Notes under the pieces: generated by a model
Database searches by the model: none
Told to the model about the DNA's origin: nothing
The model's input: only the letters and a program-made list of their open reading frames with translations
Assembly: GCA_028223395.1 (NCBI GenBank)
Contig: JAOIUG010000017.1
Coordinates: 1 to 33,977 of the forward strand
From: Shewanella sp.
GTDB lineage: Bacteria; Pseudomonadota; Gammaproteobacteria; Enterobacterales; Shewanellaceae
Reading direction: 5' to 3'
Length of the DNA stretch: 33,977 bases
In this document: positions 26,901 through 33,977 of the stretch, one piece after another
Layout: the number at the start of each line of letters is the position of its first letter
Position numbering within the stretch: the first letter of the stretch is position 1
Position numbers and translations under genes: made by a program

Positions 26901-27332
26901 TTATGTGGAAGGGGTATCAAGGTTTTTATTTGATTTAAATAATTTGCTGTATAGCCATAAGACAAGATAAAACAAGCCTACTCCTAGCATATCGGCGACA
27001 AAGTCAGCCAATGAAGCATGGCGATACGCCAATTGAGATTGCACCATTTCAATCAAAATAGCGTAACAGCTCCACAGTATGGTCAGTACATACCATTTAG
27101 GTTTAAAAGCAAAGTAGGTGAGAAAAGACAACGCAAAAAAACTACCGAGGTGGCCGATTTTGTCCAAATGGGGAATGGCATTCATGTTGTAGCTCGGTTT
27201 GGAGAAAACCAAATAGCTGATCAACAGCAAGCTCAGGACAAGGGCGAGTTTAAGGGCATTTCGTTGGTTTATCACATTATACACACTGAAGAGATTTGCC
27301 ATTATCATAGAAAAATAGTGCAATAAAGTCAC
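26901..27332 (-). CDS. VanZ-like family membrane protein
   Basis: A small membrane protein of up to 143 residues with four hydrophobic segments (for example LALVLSLLLISYLVF and FFALSFLTYFAFK). The VanZ-type pattern is present: DKIGHLGSFFALSFL near residue 57, then the conserved E-x-x-Q and R-x-x-x-x-x-D motifs in EMVQSQLAYRHASLADFVAD. The start is uncertain: GTG at 27332, TTG three codons in (best spaced from AGGTG), or ATGs at 27308 and 27302. Function in this organism is unknown; there are no vancomycin-resistance genes near. It is divergent from yajQ. Confidence 0.8.
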   Translation of the reverse strand: MTLLHYFSMIMANLFSVYNVINQRNALKLALVLSLLLISYLVFSKPSYNMNAIPHLDKIGHLGSFFALSFLTYFAFKPKWYVLTILWSCYAILIEMVQSQLAYRHASLADFVADMLGVGLFYLVLWLYSKLFKSNKNLDTPST

Positions 27333-27432
27333 CTATAACTGCCATGATCTGCGACTTTATCTTAGATCACTCTTCAAGTTATCGAGCTTCGTCGGTAAAA
27401 TACGGCTCACAAAATAGTAAAGGAGCAAACTT

Positions 27433-27918
27433 ATGCCTTCAATGGACATAGTCTCTGAGGTCAATGAAGTCGAGTTGCGTAATGCTGTAGACAATTCGGT
27501 ACGTGAATTAAAGAATCGTTTCGATTTTCGTGGTAAAGAAGCGAGCATCGAGTATAAAGATCATGTGGTCACACTGTCTGCTGAAGATGACTTTCAATGT
27601 AAGCAATTGGTCGATATCTTGCGTATGCAAATGAGCAAACGAAATGTCGATCCTAAGTCAATGAGTGTGGACGACAAAGCGTTACATAGCGGTAAAACCT
27701 TTTCTTTAAAAGTGACATTTAAAGAAGGCATCGAAACCTTAGTCGCTAAAAAGTTGGTCAAGTTAATCAAAGACAGCAAGCTTAAAGTGCAATCATCTAT
27801 TCAAGGTGACTCTGTTCGAGTGACGGGTAAAAAGCGTGATGACTTACAACAGGTTATGGCATTGGCTCGTGAGTCTGAGCTAGGTCAGCCCTTCCAGTTT
27901 AATAACTTCAGAGATTAA
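27433..27918 (+). CDS. yajQ: YajQ family nucleotide-binding protein
   Basis: A 161-residue cytoplasmic protein with the two-ferredoxin-like-domain layout of YajQ (163 in Escherichia coli). The start [20 protein letters not shown], the RFDFRGK motif, and the end [20 protein letters not shown] then [12 protein letters not shown] are near-invariant family features. YajQ proteins bind nucleotides; a Xanthomonas member binds cyclic di-GMP and modulates a transcription factor. The role here is not known. AAAGGAG lies at good spacing before the ATG. Confidence 0.95.
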   Translation: MPSMDIVSEVNEVELRNAVDNSVRELKNRFDFRGKEASIEYKDHVVTLSAEDDFQCKQLVDILRMQMSKRNVDPKSMSVDDKALHSGKTFSLKVTFKEGIETLVAKKLVKLIKDSKLKVQSSIQGDSVRVTGKKRDDLQQVMALARESELGQPFQFNNFRD

Positions 27919-27943
27919 TCAACTGAGGTATTTAACACCAATT

Positions 27944-27970
27944 AGGGCTGCCATATCGGCAGCTCTTATT
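27944..27970. terminator. Terminator-like hairpin after yajQ
   Basis: AGGGCTGCC and GGCAGCTCT pair over 9 bases (one G-T) around ATATC. The following T-rich stretch (TCTTATT) is weak. It lies between convergent yajQ and the small membrane protein gene. Confidence 0.6.
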
Positions 27971-27977
27971 GTAAAAG

Positions 27978-28211
27978 TTAATCTTTTAACTTATTAATTT
28001 CTTCGTTAACTTCATATCCTTTATCGGTAATAATTTTCTCTAACACCACTAAGCGGTGTTTAATACTTTTGACCTCATCAATGAGCTTCATTTTATCACT
28101 GCTATCGATCTTTGCTTCTAGCTGCTTCATGCGAAAGCGGTATTTAAAAAAATCAGTTCCAAAGATGGCAAAAAAAACAATTGCAACGATAATAATTTGA
28201 GTGAAATCCAT
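27978..28211 (-). CDS. Small membrane-anchored coiled-coil protein, PspB-like
   Basis: A 77-residue protein. One N-terminal membrane helix (IIIVAIVFFAIFGTDFF) is followed by a basic stop-transfer stretch (KYRFRMK) and a charged helix with coiled-coil heptads (KLIDEVKSIKHRLVVLEKII). Size and layout match PspB, including the RLVVLEKIITDKGYE region, which recalls the R-x-x-x-LE-x-ILD motif. PspA and PspC genes are not adjacent, so I call it only PspB-like. GGGAAAG precedes the ATG at 28211. It may act in envelope stress sensing or as a membrane scaffold; this is inference. Confidence 0.7.
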   Translation of the reverse strand: MDFTQIIIVAIVFFAIFGTDFFKYRFRMKQLEAKIDSSDKMKLIDEVKSIKHRLVVLEKIITDKGYEVNEEINKLKD

Positions 28212-28386
28212 ATTCTTTCCCTTTGTTATTCCAACTTAGACATATTGTAAATATAAGCAAGTACAGTGCCATTAATGTAAAGTGTGTTTTTTTATGCACT
28301 TAGCTGTACTTTGCGTTAGATCTCTATTCTTTTATGTTAACAAAGTGTACTTTTGGTTCATTTATTGGTGATTTTAACGACTCACC

Positions 28387-29778
28387 TTAACTCTCACCTT
28401 GCTTGTTAGCGCTTGGGGCATACTTTTGCACTAACATCACAAGCCCAAGCACAGGAAAGCCAATCAAGCTTGCTGCAATAAAGAAGCTGACGTAATCATA
28501 AGCATCGATATAGGCGCCGGAGAACCCAGCAACAAACTTAGGCAGTAATAACATAATTGAAGACAGTAACGCATATTGTGTTGCACTATATCCAGCACGA
28601 GTCAGGCTTGATAGGTAAGCAATAAAGGCCGCAGTTGCTACGCCGCCACTGAAGTTATCGATGGAAATCGCCAGAGTTAAAAAGGGGACGTTGTGACCCA
28701 AAACTGCTTGGTATGCAAACAGTAAATTGGTCGTTGCCACCAGCAATGCACCTAAGAGTAATATTTTCATCGTGCCATATTTAGCAACTAATAAGCCGCC
28801 GGCACCGGCGCCGACTAAGGTCATAATGAGACCGTAAACTTTACTCAAGGTCGCAATTTCAGTCTTTGAGAATCCCATATCAACGTAAAATACGTTAGCC
28901 ATGACTCCCATTACGATATCAGAGATACGATAAGTCGAGATTAACAACAAAATCAGTATAGCGCTTTTCCCATAGCGTTTAAAAAAATCTAAAAAAGGCA
29001 ATACACTCGCGCTATATAGCCAAGACAGAGCCGCTGCGACAACGCGCGGATAACGCTGTGAGAACTGTTGTTTAAGCGCCATTTCTGTTGCATCAGCTTC
29101 TTTTGCTTCTACTTTAGGTTCGGCGCTAAATAAAGTGGTGATGATCCCTATTGACATAAGGGCTGCCATGATTAAATAAGCGGTTTGCCACGATGCTAGA
29201 TTATAAGCCTCGTGGCTTGGTTCAACCCAAGCGGCAATGGTTAGTGCTCCTGCGGTGGCGATAATCATCGCACTGCGATAGCCCACTTGGTAGGCGGCGG
29301 CTAATGCTGCTTGCATTTTTTCAGAGGCTGATTCAATCCTAAAGGCATCGATAACAATATCTTGCGTTGCTGAAGCAAAAGCAACCATTAAGGCAAACAG
29401 TGCAAGCTTGTCAATGTCGACCAGGGGATCGCTTTGGCTCATTCCTAAGATGGCAAGTACCAAAGTCAACTGTGCGAAGAGCATCCAGCCACGACGGCGA
29501 CCTAAAAAGCGAGTTAGCAAAGGTAATGACATGCGATCAACGAGTGGTGACCATGCCCATTTAAAACCATAAACTAACGCTATCCAGCTAAAATAGCCGA
29601 TAGCAGTTCTATCGACTCCCGCTTCTCTGAGCCAAAATGATAACGTTGAGAACACCAGCATAAGCGGTAAGCCGGCAGAGAAACCTAGCAGCAATAAGCT
29701 AAGTGCACGTGTGTTGCAGTATATGTGCAGTGGTGCCATAAGCCGCCGAAATAAAGAGTGTTCTGTCACTAGAGACAT
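28387..29778 (-). CDS. ampG: AmpG-like muropeptide permease (MFS)
   Basis: A 463-residue major-facilitator protein with 12 or more helices. AmpG-type signatures include LLLLGFSAGLPLMLVFSTLS, FWLREAGVDRTAIGYFSWI, FKWAWSPLVDR and FASATQDIVIDAFRIES. AmpG imports GlcNAc-anhydro-MurNAc peptides from the periplasm for peptidoglycan recycling. The link to the yajG/ppiA cluster upstream on the same strand supports this; in Escherichia coli yajG lies beside ampG. No AmpR/AmpC pair is adjacent. The protein is a little shorter than Escherichia coli AmpG (491), mainly at the C-terminus. The promoter should lie in 29779-30018. Confidence 0.9.
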   Translation of the reverse strand: MSLVTEHSLFRRLMAPLHIYCNTRALSLLLLGFSAGLPLMLVFSTLSFWLREAGVDRTAIGYFSWIALVYGFKWAWSPLVDRMSLPLLTRFLGRRRGWMLFAQLTLVLAILGMSQSDPLVDIDKLALFALMVAFASATQDIVIDAFRIESASEKMQAALAAAYQVGYRSAMIIATAGALTIAAWVEPSHEAYNLASWQTAYLIMAALMSIGIITTLFSAEPKVEAKEADATEMALKQQFSQRYPRVVAAALSWLYSASVLPFLDFFKRYGKSAILILLLISTYRISDIVMGVMANVFYVDMGFSKTEIATLSKVYGLIMTLVGAGAGGLLVAKYGTMKILLLGALLVATTNLLFAYQAVLGHNVPFLTLAISIDNFSGGVATAAFIAYLSSLTRAGYSATQYALLSSIMLLLPKFVAGFSGAYIDAYDYVSFFIAASLIGFPVLGLVMLVQKYAPSANKQGES

Positions 29779-30018
29779 AGATTTACTTAGCCAATAAAGG
29801 GAGAGTTAGCTTACGACTCAGCGAGCACAGATTCAAGGTATTAATAACTGCTTCACTCGATTTGAGTGTAATAGTGAAAGGTGGCGGTTAATTGAGCTCT
29901 GTATTAAAAATGCACAGCCCAAGGTTGTGTACAGTGATAGCCTATTGATGACCTCACATGGCTGCGAGGGATCACGCATTTGACTGTCGTTTTATGGGGC
30001 GGTGCTTCAAGCATTAAA

Positions 30019-30045
30019 AAGCCCAAACGCAAAATGTTTGGGCTT
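30019..30045 (-). terminator. Intrinsic terminator after the small hypothetical gene
   Basis: A perfect 10-bp stem (AAGCCCAAAC / GTTTGGGCTT) with a 7-base loop; the minus strand continues into T5. It lies 22 bases beyond the stop at 30068. Confidence 0.85.
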
Positions 30046-30067
30046 GAGGTGCTGCAATATTGTTAAA

Positions 30068-30400
30068 TTACACTAAGAACTGAGGCCTGATCCCTATACA
30101 ATCTTGAGGAACATCTCCACCGGTGCGAAGATAGTCACAACAGTCATCAATTTGCTGTCTCAAGAACTGATTACCTCTGATAACCGATCCGGGCCATCTA
30201 TCGAAGGAATGCAGTAGGTGCCAAAATACTCGTTCTATATCCGTTTGCGCATCACCCTGATGGTCATACATCTGCCACTCTTCTAGGGTGTCCCATAGAT
30301 ATAGCTGGATTTCATTGAAATCGAGTTGATTATTCAAAAACGCTTTTCCGTAAAAAGCCAGCTGGGGCGCTTTGTTGTCAATGAACTCATTGGTCGTCAT
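30068..30400 (-). CDS. Conserved hypothetical acidic protein
   Basis: A 110-residue, acidic, soluble, helix-rich protein rich in aromatic residues (YLWDTLEEWQMYDHQGDAQT, ERVFWHLLHSFDRWPGSVIR), with a cysteine pair in DDCCDYL. A strong ribosome binding site (AAAGGAGG) precedes the ATG at 30400, and an intrinsic terminator follows, so it is clearly a real gene. I do not recognise the family. It lies between ampG and ppiA on the same strand, but the terminator separates it from ampG and a gap of about 100 bases separates it from ppiA. Confidence 0.8.
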   Translation of the reverse strand: MTTNEFIDNKAPQLAFYGKAFLNNQLDFNEIQLYLWDTLEEWQMYDHQGDAQTDIERVFWHLLHSFDRWPGSVIRGNQFLRQQIDDCCDYLRTGGDVPQDCIGIRPQFLV

Positions 30401-30504
30401 TGAACCGCCTCCTTTTTGTTGAGCGAAATCAGTATATACCGACTTTTAGATATTTTGCTCAATTATTAACAATATTTTATAAAGTATTCACATATTGTTA
30501 TCAA

Positions 30505-31110
30505 TTACTCTCTCGGTAATAACGTTGCTTGCTTGAGCACGATGTCTTTAACGGGAAAGTCTGCCCAGCCCAGTGTGTTATTAAACTCACTAGGCACAAT
30601 CGACATGGCTGCAAGCACATCCATTCCGGCGACGACCTCTCCAAATACGGCATAACCCCAGCGGCGTGAAGAGGGATCGAGTTTCTTGTTGTCGGCAATA
30701 TTAAAATAGAACTGACTGGTGGCGGTATGGGGAGCATTTTCACGCGCCATGGCGATCGTGCCTATTAAATTGGATAAACCGTTGCCTGATTCGTTGATTA
30801 TTGGCGCAGCAGTGGGGCGTTCTTGTTGTGTTAAATCTAATCCGCCACCTTGAACAACAAAGTCTGCGATAACTCGATGGAACAAAGTGTTGTTGTAATG
30901 CCCTGTGGCAACGTAAGTCAAAAAGTTATCAACGGTGAGTGGCGCACGGCTTCTATCGAGTTCGACAACGATCTTCCCCATACTGGTATCAAGCTCAACT
31001 TGGGGGTAGAGGTTATCGGGTTGGATGTCTATGCTGTGATCTGTAGCGTGGGCAAAAGGGCTTAATAATACAGCTACGAAGACTAAATGTTTTATTGTCC
31101 AAGATTTCAT
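30505..31110 (-). CDS. ppiA: Periplasmic cyclophilin-type peptidyl-prolyl isomerase
   Basis: The 201-residue protein resembles Escherichia coli PpiA. A signal peptide (KSWTIKHLVFVAVLLSPFAHA) directs it to the periplasm. The cyclophilin core has TSMGKIVVELDRSRAPLTVD, YNNTLFHRVIADFVVQGGG (catalytic Arg), GTIAMARENAPHTATSQFYF and RRWGYAVFGEVVAGMDVL. It speeds cis-trans isomerisation at prolines of exported proteins. The ATG at 31110 is best spaced from AAGGAAA; the frame can extend five codons to a TTG at 31125. It lies 37 bases after the yajG stop and is probably co-transcribed with it. Confidence 0.94.
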   Translation of the reverse strand: MKSWTIKHLVFVAVLLSPFAHATDHSIDIQPDNLYPQVELDTSMGKIVVELDRSRAPLTVDNFLTYVATGHYNNTLFHRVIADFVVQGGGLDLTQQERPTAAPIINESGNGLSNLIGTIAMARENAPHTATSQFYFNIADNKKLDPSSRRWGYAVFGEVVAGMDVLAAMSIVPSEFNNTLGWADFPVKDIVLKQATLLPRE

Positions 31111-31147
31111 CATTTTCCTTATCAATGTTAATTAACCATGGCGTGTG

Positions 31148-31714
31148 TTACTGCTGAACAAACTGATTCAGCTCAGGATCGTTAATAATCGTGTGAGTGA
31201 GCTCACCAAGCAGTTTATTCATTTCCAGCTCTAAGCTTGCAAAGTCTGCACTGAATGGCCCTTTTAATAACCCTTTTATACGATAGCGTTTTGTTAGTGA
31301 TTGCTGACGGTGGCTGGCGATAACATTGATAACAACTTGTGTATTCGCTTCAAAGCCAAAAGTGGTTTCATCTACATCGGTTAATAGTGTTTCTAGCTGA
31401 AATTGTAGGTGTGTGCTTGCGCTAGGATTAATGCGATAACCCGCTTGGGTAAAGCCCTCTTTTAGCACTTGCTCTATTTGCCTGCGTGGCGCTTCGCTTG
31501 GGCTCACGAGCCGGGCGGCTTTATCACCATGGTTAAACCTGACGATAAAGTTGGCTGAGCGCATGTCAACGGTGTTAATGGCAATGGCTTGTTCCGTTGA
31601 GGTTTGTGAGGTAATACTTGGCACTTCAGGGTTTAATGCTATATGAGTCGGTGCTTGGCTCGCGCAACCGATAAGGGAAAACGTGGCGGCGATGATTAAA
31701 GTGAGAGGTTTCAT
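31148..31714 (-). CDS. yajG: YajG family lipoprotein
   Basis: A 188-residue protein with a lipoprotein signal, LIIAATFSLIGCASQAP (lipobox LIGC, Ser/Ala following, so probably outer membrane). The body contains family features: the VDMRSANFIVRF beginning, a middle beta domain (LQFQLETLLTDVDETTFGFE), and the C-terminal helix LASLELEMNKLLGELT-like stretch. YajG is an uncharacterised outer-membrane lipoprotein encoded beside ampG in enterobacteria; this window preserves that neighbourhood. It is the first gene of the yajG-ppiA unit. Confidence 0.85.
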   Translation of the reverse strand: MKPLTLIIAATFSLIGCASQAPTHIALNPEVPSITSQTSTEQAIAINTVDMRSANFIVRFNHGDKAARLVSPSEAPRRQIEQVLKEGFTQAGYRINPSASTHLQFQLETLLTDVDETTFGFEANTQVVINVIASHRQQSLTKRYRIKGLLKGPFSADFASLELEMNKLLGELTHTIINDPELNQFVQQ

Positions 31715-31903
31715 TATGATGATATTATTAAAGTGAGATCGTTAAAGCATACCAGAACCGGATCTCAATACCATAGTGCAATCACGAGTATTGATTAATC
31801 TGAATTTGAGTAAATATTGTATAGTTATAGCGTATCGTTTTTATTGGCTTTAGTTGCAAATGTCATAATGACAATTGGATGAAACTTTATCGAGGAACAT
31901 ATT

Positions 31904-32461
31904 ATGCGAATTTTACTACTTTGTCTCGCAGGCTTATTAAACTGTACTGCAGCGCAAGCGGAGCAGATCATCGGAGGCAGTCTAGGTTATGGTTTTAACG
32001 AGTTTAAAGGCGTAGCTGCCGATAATAATGAAGGAGGTGATAACATCGTTTATGATATTTATTACCGTTACATGTGGCACGATAGTATTGGTATAGAAGC
32101 GGGGTACTTTGGCGGTGAAACTGGCCTTAGCAGTGCATTTGTAGGTATATTTACTGGGATTGAAAATGTTGAATACGAAGGGGCTAGAGCTGCACTTTAT
32201 GGCCAGTATTTGTTATCGGAAAGAAACCGTTTATATGCCAAAGTCGGGATGAGTACTAATAAATTAAGTTATGACATAAAACGCCCTTTTTCTCACGATG
32301 AATATCGTCATGTCGTTGAACGTGGGCAAGATCTATATACCGCTGCAGGTTGGGAGTTTCGCTTTCATTCGGGTTTTGCGATAAATGTTGAGTATCAATA
32401 TATTCCGGTGCAAGCGCTGACAGCTCAAAATTTAAACTTTGGACTAAGTTACCAATTTTAA
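31904..32461 (+). CDS. Outer-membrane beta-barrel protein
   Basis: A 185-residue protein with a signal peptide (MRILLLCLAGLLNCTAAQA) and a mature part of alternating beta strands ending in phenylalanine (LNFGLSYQF), the usual end of Omp85-assembled barrels. Strand-like segments include IGGSLGYGFNEF, IVYDIYYRYMWH, IGIEAGYFGG, RAALYGQYLL, LYAKVGMSTNKL, YTAAGWEFRF and FAINVEYQYIP. That fits an eight-stranded OmpA/OmpW-like barrel without a periplasmic domain. GAGGAA lies at good spacing upstream. Role unknown. Confidence 0.85.
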   Translation: MRILLLCLAGLLNCTAAQAEQIIGGSLGYGFNEFKGVAADNNEGGDNIVYDIYYRYMWHDSIGIEAGYFGGETGLSSAFVGIFTGIENVEYEGARAALYGQYLLSERNRLYAKVGMSTNKLSYDIKRPFSHDEYRHVVERGQDLYTAAGWEFRFHSGFAINVEYQYIPVQALTAQNLNFGLSYQF

Positions 32462-32693
32462 TCATGTGACGGTGTTACGCATGGGCGCTATAACGCACTC
32501 TACTAAGCTAAATGCAGCGTCTTGATGGCCTTAATTCATTCGCTTTGGGGATAACAAGCGAGTGCTGTGAATAATACACTGCATTCGCGGCGCAAACATT
32601 CATCGCCTGAACAGAAAATAGCGGAATGACTGTTAACCAACAGCGGGAATCGATAGAGTAAAAGAATAAATACTTTTATTAGGTTAATTAATT

Positions 32694-33758
32694 ATGGCTT
32701 CGCAAAATAAAAGGTGGTTCCCTAAAGCGCTGAGCAGTTTAGCGGCGCCCCACTCATTAATTGACGATACCGGCAAACCGCACTTTGGTCATTTTGATGG
32801 CCCTGTAACTGAGTTAGGCATTAAGCAGTTTCGCTACTTTAACCACATGGATAAACTTGCCTCCCGTTGGGCTAAGCATTTTGACTATAAACAGTTCCAG
32901 TTTGTCAGTATTGTGACTCCGCATTATGTCATCGGGGTCGCATTGGCTGATATTGGTTATGTCGGTAGTGCATTTTGTTATTTACATGACATCAAGCAAA
33001 ATAGCTTGGTTGAGGCGCGTTGGCTGAAACCGTTGGGTATGGGATATCAAATGTCCGAATCTCCGATGCAAGGAAATGCCGGCATCAAAGGCGCAAAAGG
33101 CGAGATTGAGTTTGATATTGAGCAGGGGCAGTGGCGAGTAAAGCTCAATACCCTTGGTATAGATGCTGATCTGACGTTACAACCTGAGCCATTGAGTTTA
33201 CCCATGGCAATGTGCAACCCAACAGGGTACAACGGTTGGACTTACACTCAAAAACATAATGCGTTAACGGTAAAGGGGACGCTGAAAGTTAATCACGAAC
33301 CCCAACCTTTGCAACGAGTCACTGCTGGCTATGATTTTAGCGCAGGCTTTATGCGCCGAGATACCAGTTGGCGTTGGGCAAGTATTAATGCGTTAACCGA
33401 CGTCGGCAGTATTGGACTTAACCTGGCAGCAGGAGTCAATGAAACGGGCTGTAATGAAAATGTATTTTGGATCGATGGTAAGCGCCATTTGTTGGGCGCG
33501 GTTCACTTTGACTTTCCACGTCAAAGAACTAAAGAGTTACAAACAGAAAAGTGGCGAATTTATTCCGACAATGATCAAGTCAAATTGAGCTTTACACCGC
33601 TTAATTGCCGACAGGAAAAATTAAACCTTTGGCTGCTGAAAAGTAACTTTAGGCAATATGTAGGTTATTACAGTGGTCATATCATCGACAACTTAGGTAA
33701 TAAACATCAGTTAGATAATGTGTTGGGCCTAACTGAAGATCACTTTGCACGCTGGTAA
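32694..33758 (+). CDS. DUF2804 family protein
   Basis: The 354-residue protein matches DUF2804: LIDDTGKPHFGHF at the start, KQFRYFNHMDKLASRWAKHF, VIGVALADIGYVGSAFCYLH, MCNPTGYNGWTYTQKHNAL, a central SAGFMRRDTSWRWASINA, and near the C-terminus YVGYYSGHIIDNLGNKHQLD. It is mostly beta-strand with no signal peptide or membrane helix. The family has no established function; the pattern (beta-sandwich, Trp-rich) recalls lipid- or lipocalin-related folds, but that is speculation. A sterol-desaturase-like gene follows after 35 bases on the same strand, suggesting lipid metabolism as shared context. Confidence 0.88.
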   Translation: MASQNKRWFPKALSSLAAPHSLIDDTGKPHFGHFDGPVTELGIKQFRYFNHMDKLASRWAKHFDYKQFQFVSIVTPHYVIGVALADIGYVGSAFCYLHDIKQNSLVEARWLKPLGMGYQMSESPMQGNAGIKGAKGEIEFDIEQGQWRVKLNTLGIDADLTLQPEPLSLPMAMCNPTGYNGWTYTQKHNALTVKGTLKVNHEPQPLQRVTAGYDFSAGFMRRDTSWRWASINALTDVGSIGLNLAAGVNETGCNENVFWIDGKRHLLGAVHFDFPRQRTKELQTEKWRIYSDNDQVKLSFTPLNCRQEKLNLWLLKSNFRQYVGYYSGHIIDNLGNKHQLDNVLGLTEDHFARW

Positions 33759-33793
33759 AGTCAGCGGCAAGATAAAAAGGACAAAATAATAAA

Positions 33794-33977
33794 ATGGATT
33801 TTAATTCACTGATCTCACACCCGGAAGTACTACTTTTGGTGCTCGCGCCACTTTTTTTTCGTCTGTATTTTATTGGAATGGTATGTTGGAGATAGGCAAA
33901 ACAGGCTACCACTTAATGCCCGTTATCATTTGCCTGAAGTATTGTGCAATTTTGGCTTAGCAGCGATGCACCAATTA
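33794..33977 (+). pseudogene. Sterol desaturase/fatty acid hydroxylase-like gene, frameshifted, cut by right edge
   Basis: From the ATG at 33794 the frame reads MDFNSLISHPEVLLLVLAPL then FF and ends early at a TAG. If the run of eight T at 33852-33859 is read as seven, the frame continues FVCILLEWYVGDRQNRLPLN, then ARYHLPEVLCNFGLAAMHQL, to the window edge. This matches the N-terminus of sterol desaturase/fatty acid hydroxylase superfamily proteins (membrane helix, then an E-W-Y-x-x-x-R region). The histidine-box motifs would lie beyond the window. It may be a true disruption, a sequencing error in the homopolymer, or a slippery/phase-variable run. AAGGA lies about 13 bases upstream of the ATG. 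Confidence 0.65.

Overview
This looks like an ordinary chromosomal stretch from a gammaproteobacterium, most likely Shewanella or a close relative. That is an inference from gene content: MaeA, a YehS-like DUF1456 protein, PepO, RsuA, MetR with a MetJ operator, SirB2-SirB1-KdsA, YajQ, and the AmpG/PpiA/YajG cluster. The moderate, slightly AT-rich base composition and the AGGA-type ribosome binding sites agree. I see no rRNA, tRNA, CRISPR array or autonomous insertion sequence.

Layout. (1) 1-1107: an exported protein cut by the left edge. Just upstream is the decayed C-terminal part of a lysozyme-like muramidase, whose restored stop codon overlaps the start of the exported protein. Next come a MITE-like element and the maeA terminator. 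(2) 1132-5966, minus strand: NAD-malic enzyme, DUF1456 protein, a secreted SxxK serine hydrolase, and a divergent Nramp-like transporter lacking the usual metal-site motifs. (3) 6347-11485: glutathione transferase; a two-gene unit of SMI1/KNR4-like and DUF4447-like proteins; the lipoprotein metallopeptidase PepO; an orphan terminator suggesting a small RNA; the rRNA pseudouridine synthase RsuA. (4) 11508-18436: a DUF4097 envelope protein, a second MITE, an ornithine-cyclodeaminase-family enzyme with a clear sigma70 promoter, an HBM-type chemoreceptor, an HDOD-like regulator and metR.

(5) 18437-19139: an unusually structured intergenic region. It holds a tandem MetJ operator, a 10-bp inverted repeat and two mutually exclusive hairpins. 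(6) 19140-24484, plus strand: sirB2-sirB1, a DUF819 transporter, kdsA and an AbgT-family transporter, punctuated by good terminators. (7) 24565-27332: third MITE, EamA transporter, ketopantoate-reductase-family enzyme, VanZ-like protein. (8) 27433-31714: yajQ, a small PspB-like membrane coiled-coil protein, then ampG, a small hypothetical, ppiA and yajG, a cell-wall/envelope cluster. (9) 31904-33977: an outer-membrane barrel protein, a DUF2804 protein, and the start of a sterol-desaturase-like gene whose frame is broken at a run of eight T.

The strongest non-gene signals are the three-copy MITE family (two copies in one orientation, one inverted, each bounded by TA), the decayed muramidase/exported-partner pair at the left edge, the orphan terminator between pepO and rsuA, and the MetJ/hairpin region upstream of metR and sirB2. 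I did not find a clear new multi-gene defence or biosynthetic system.
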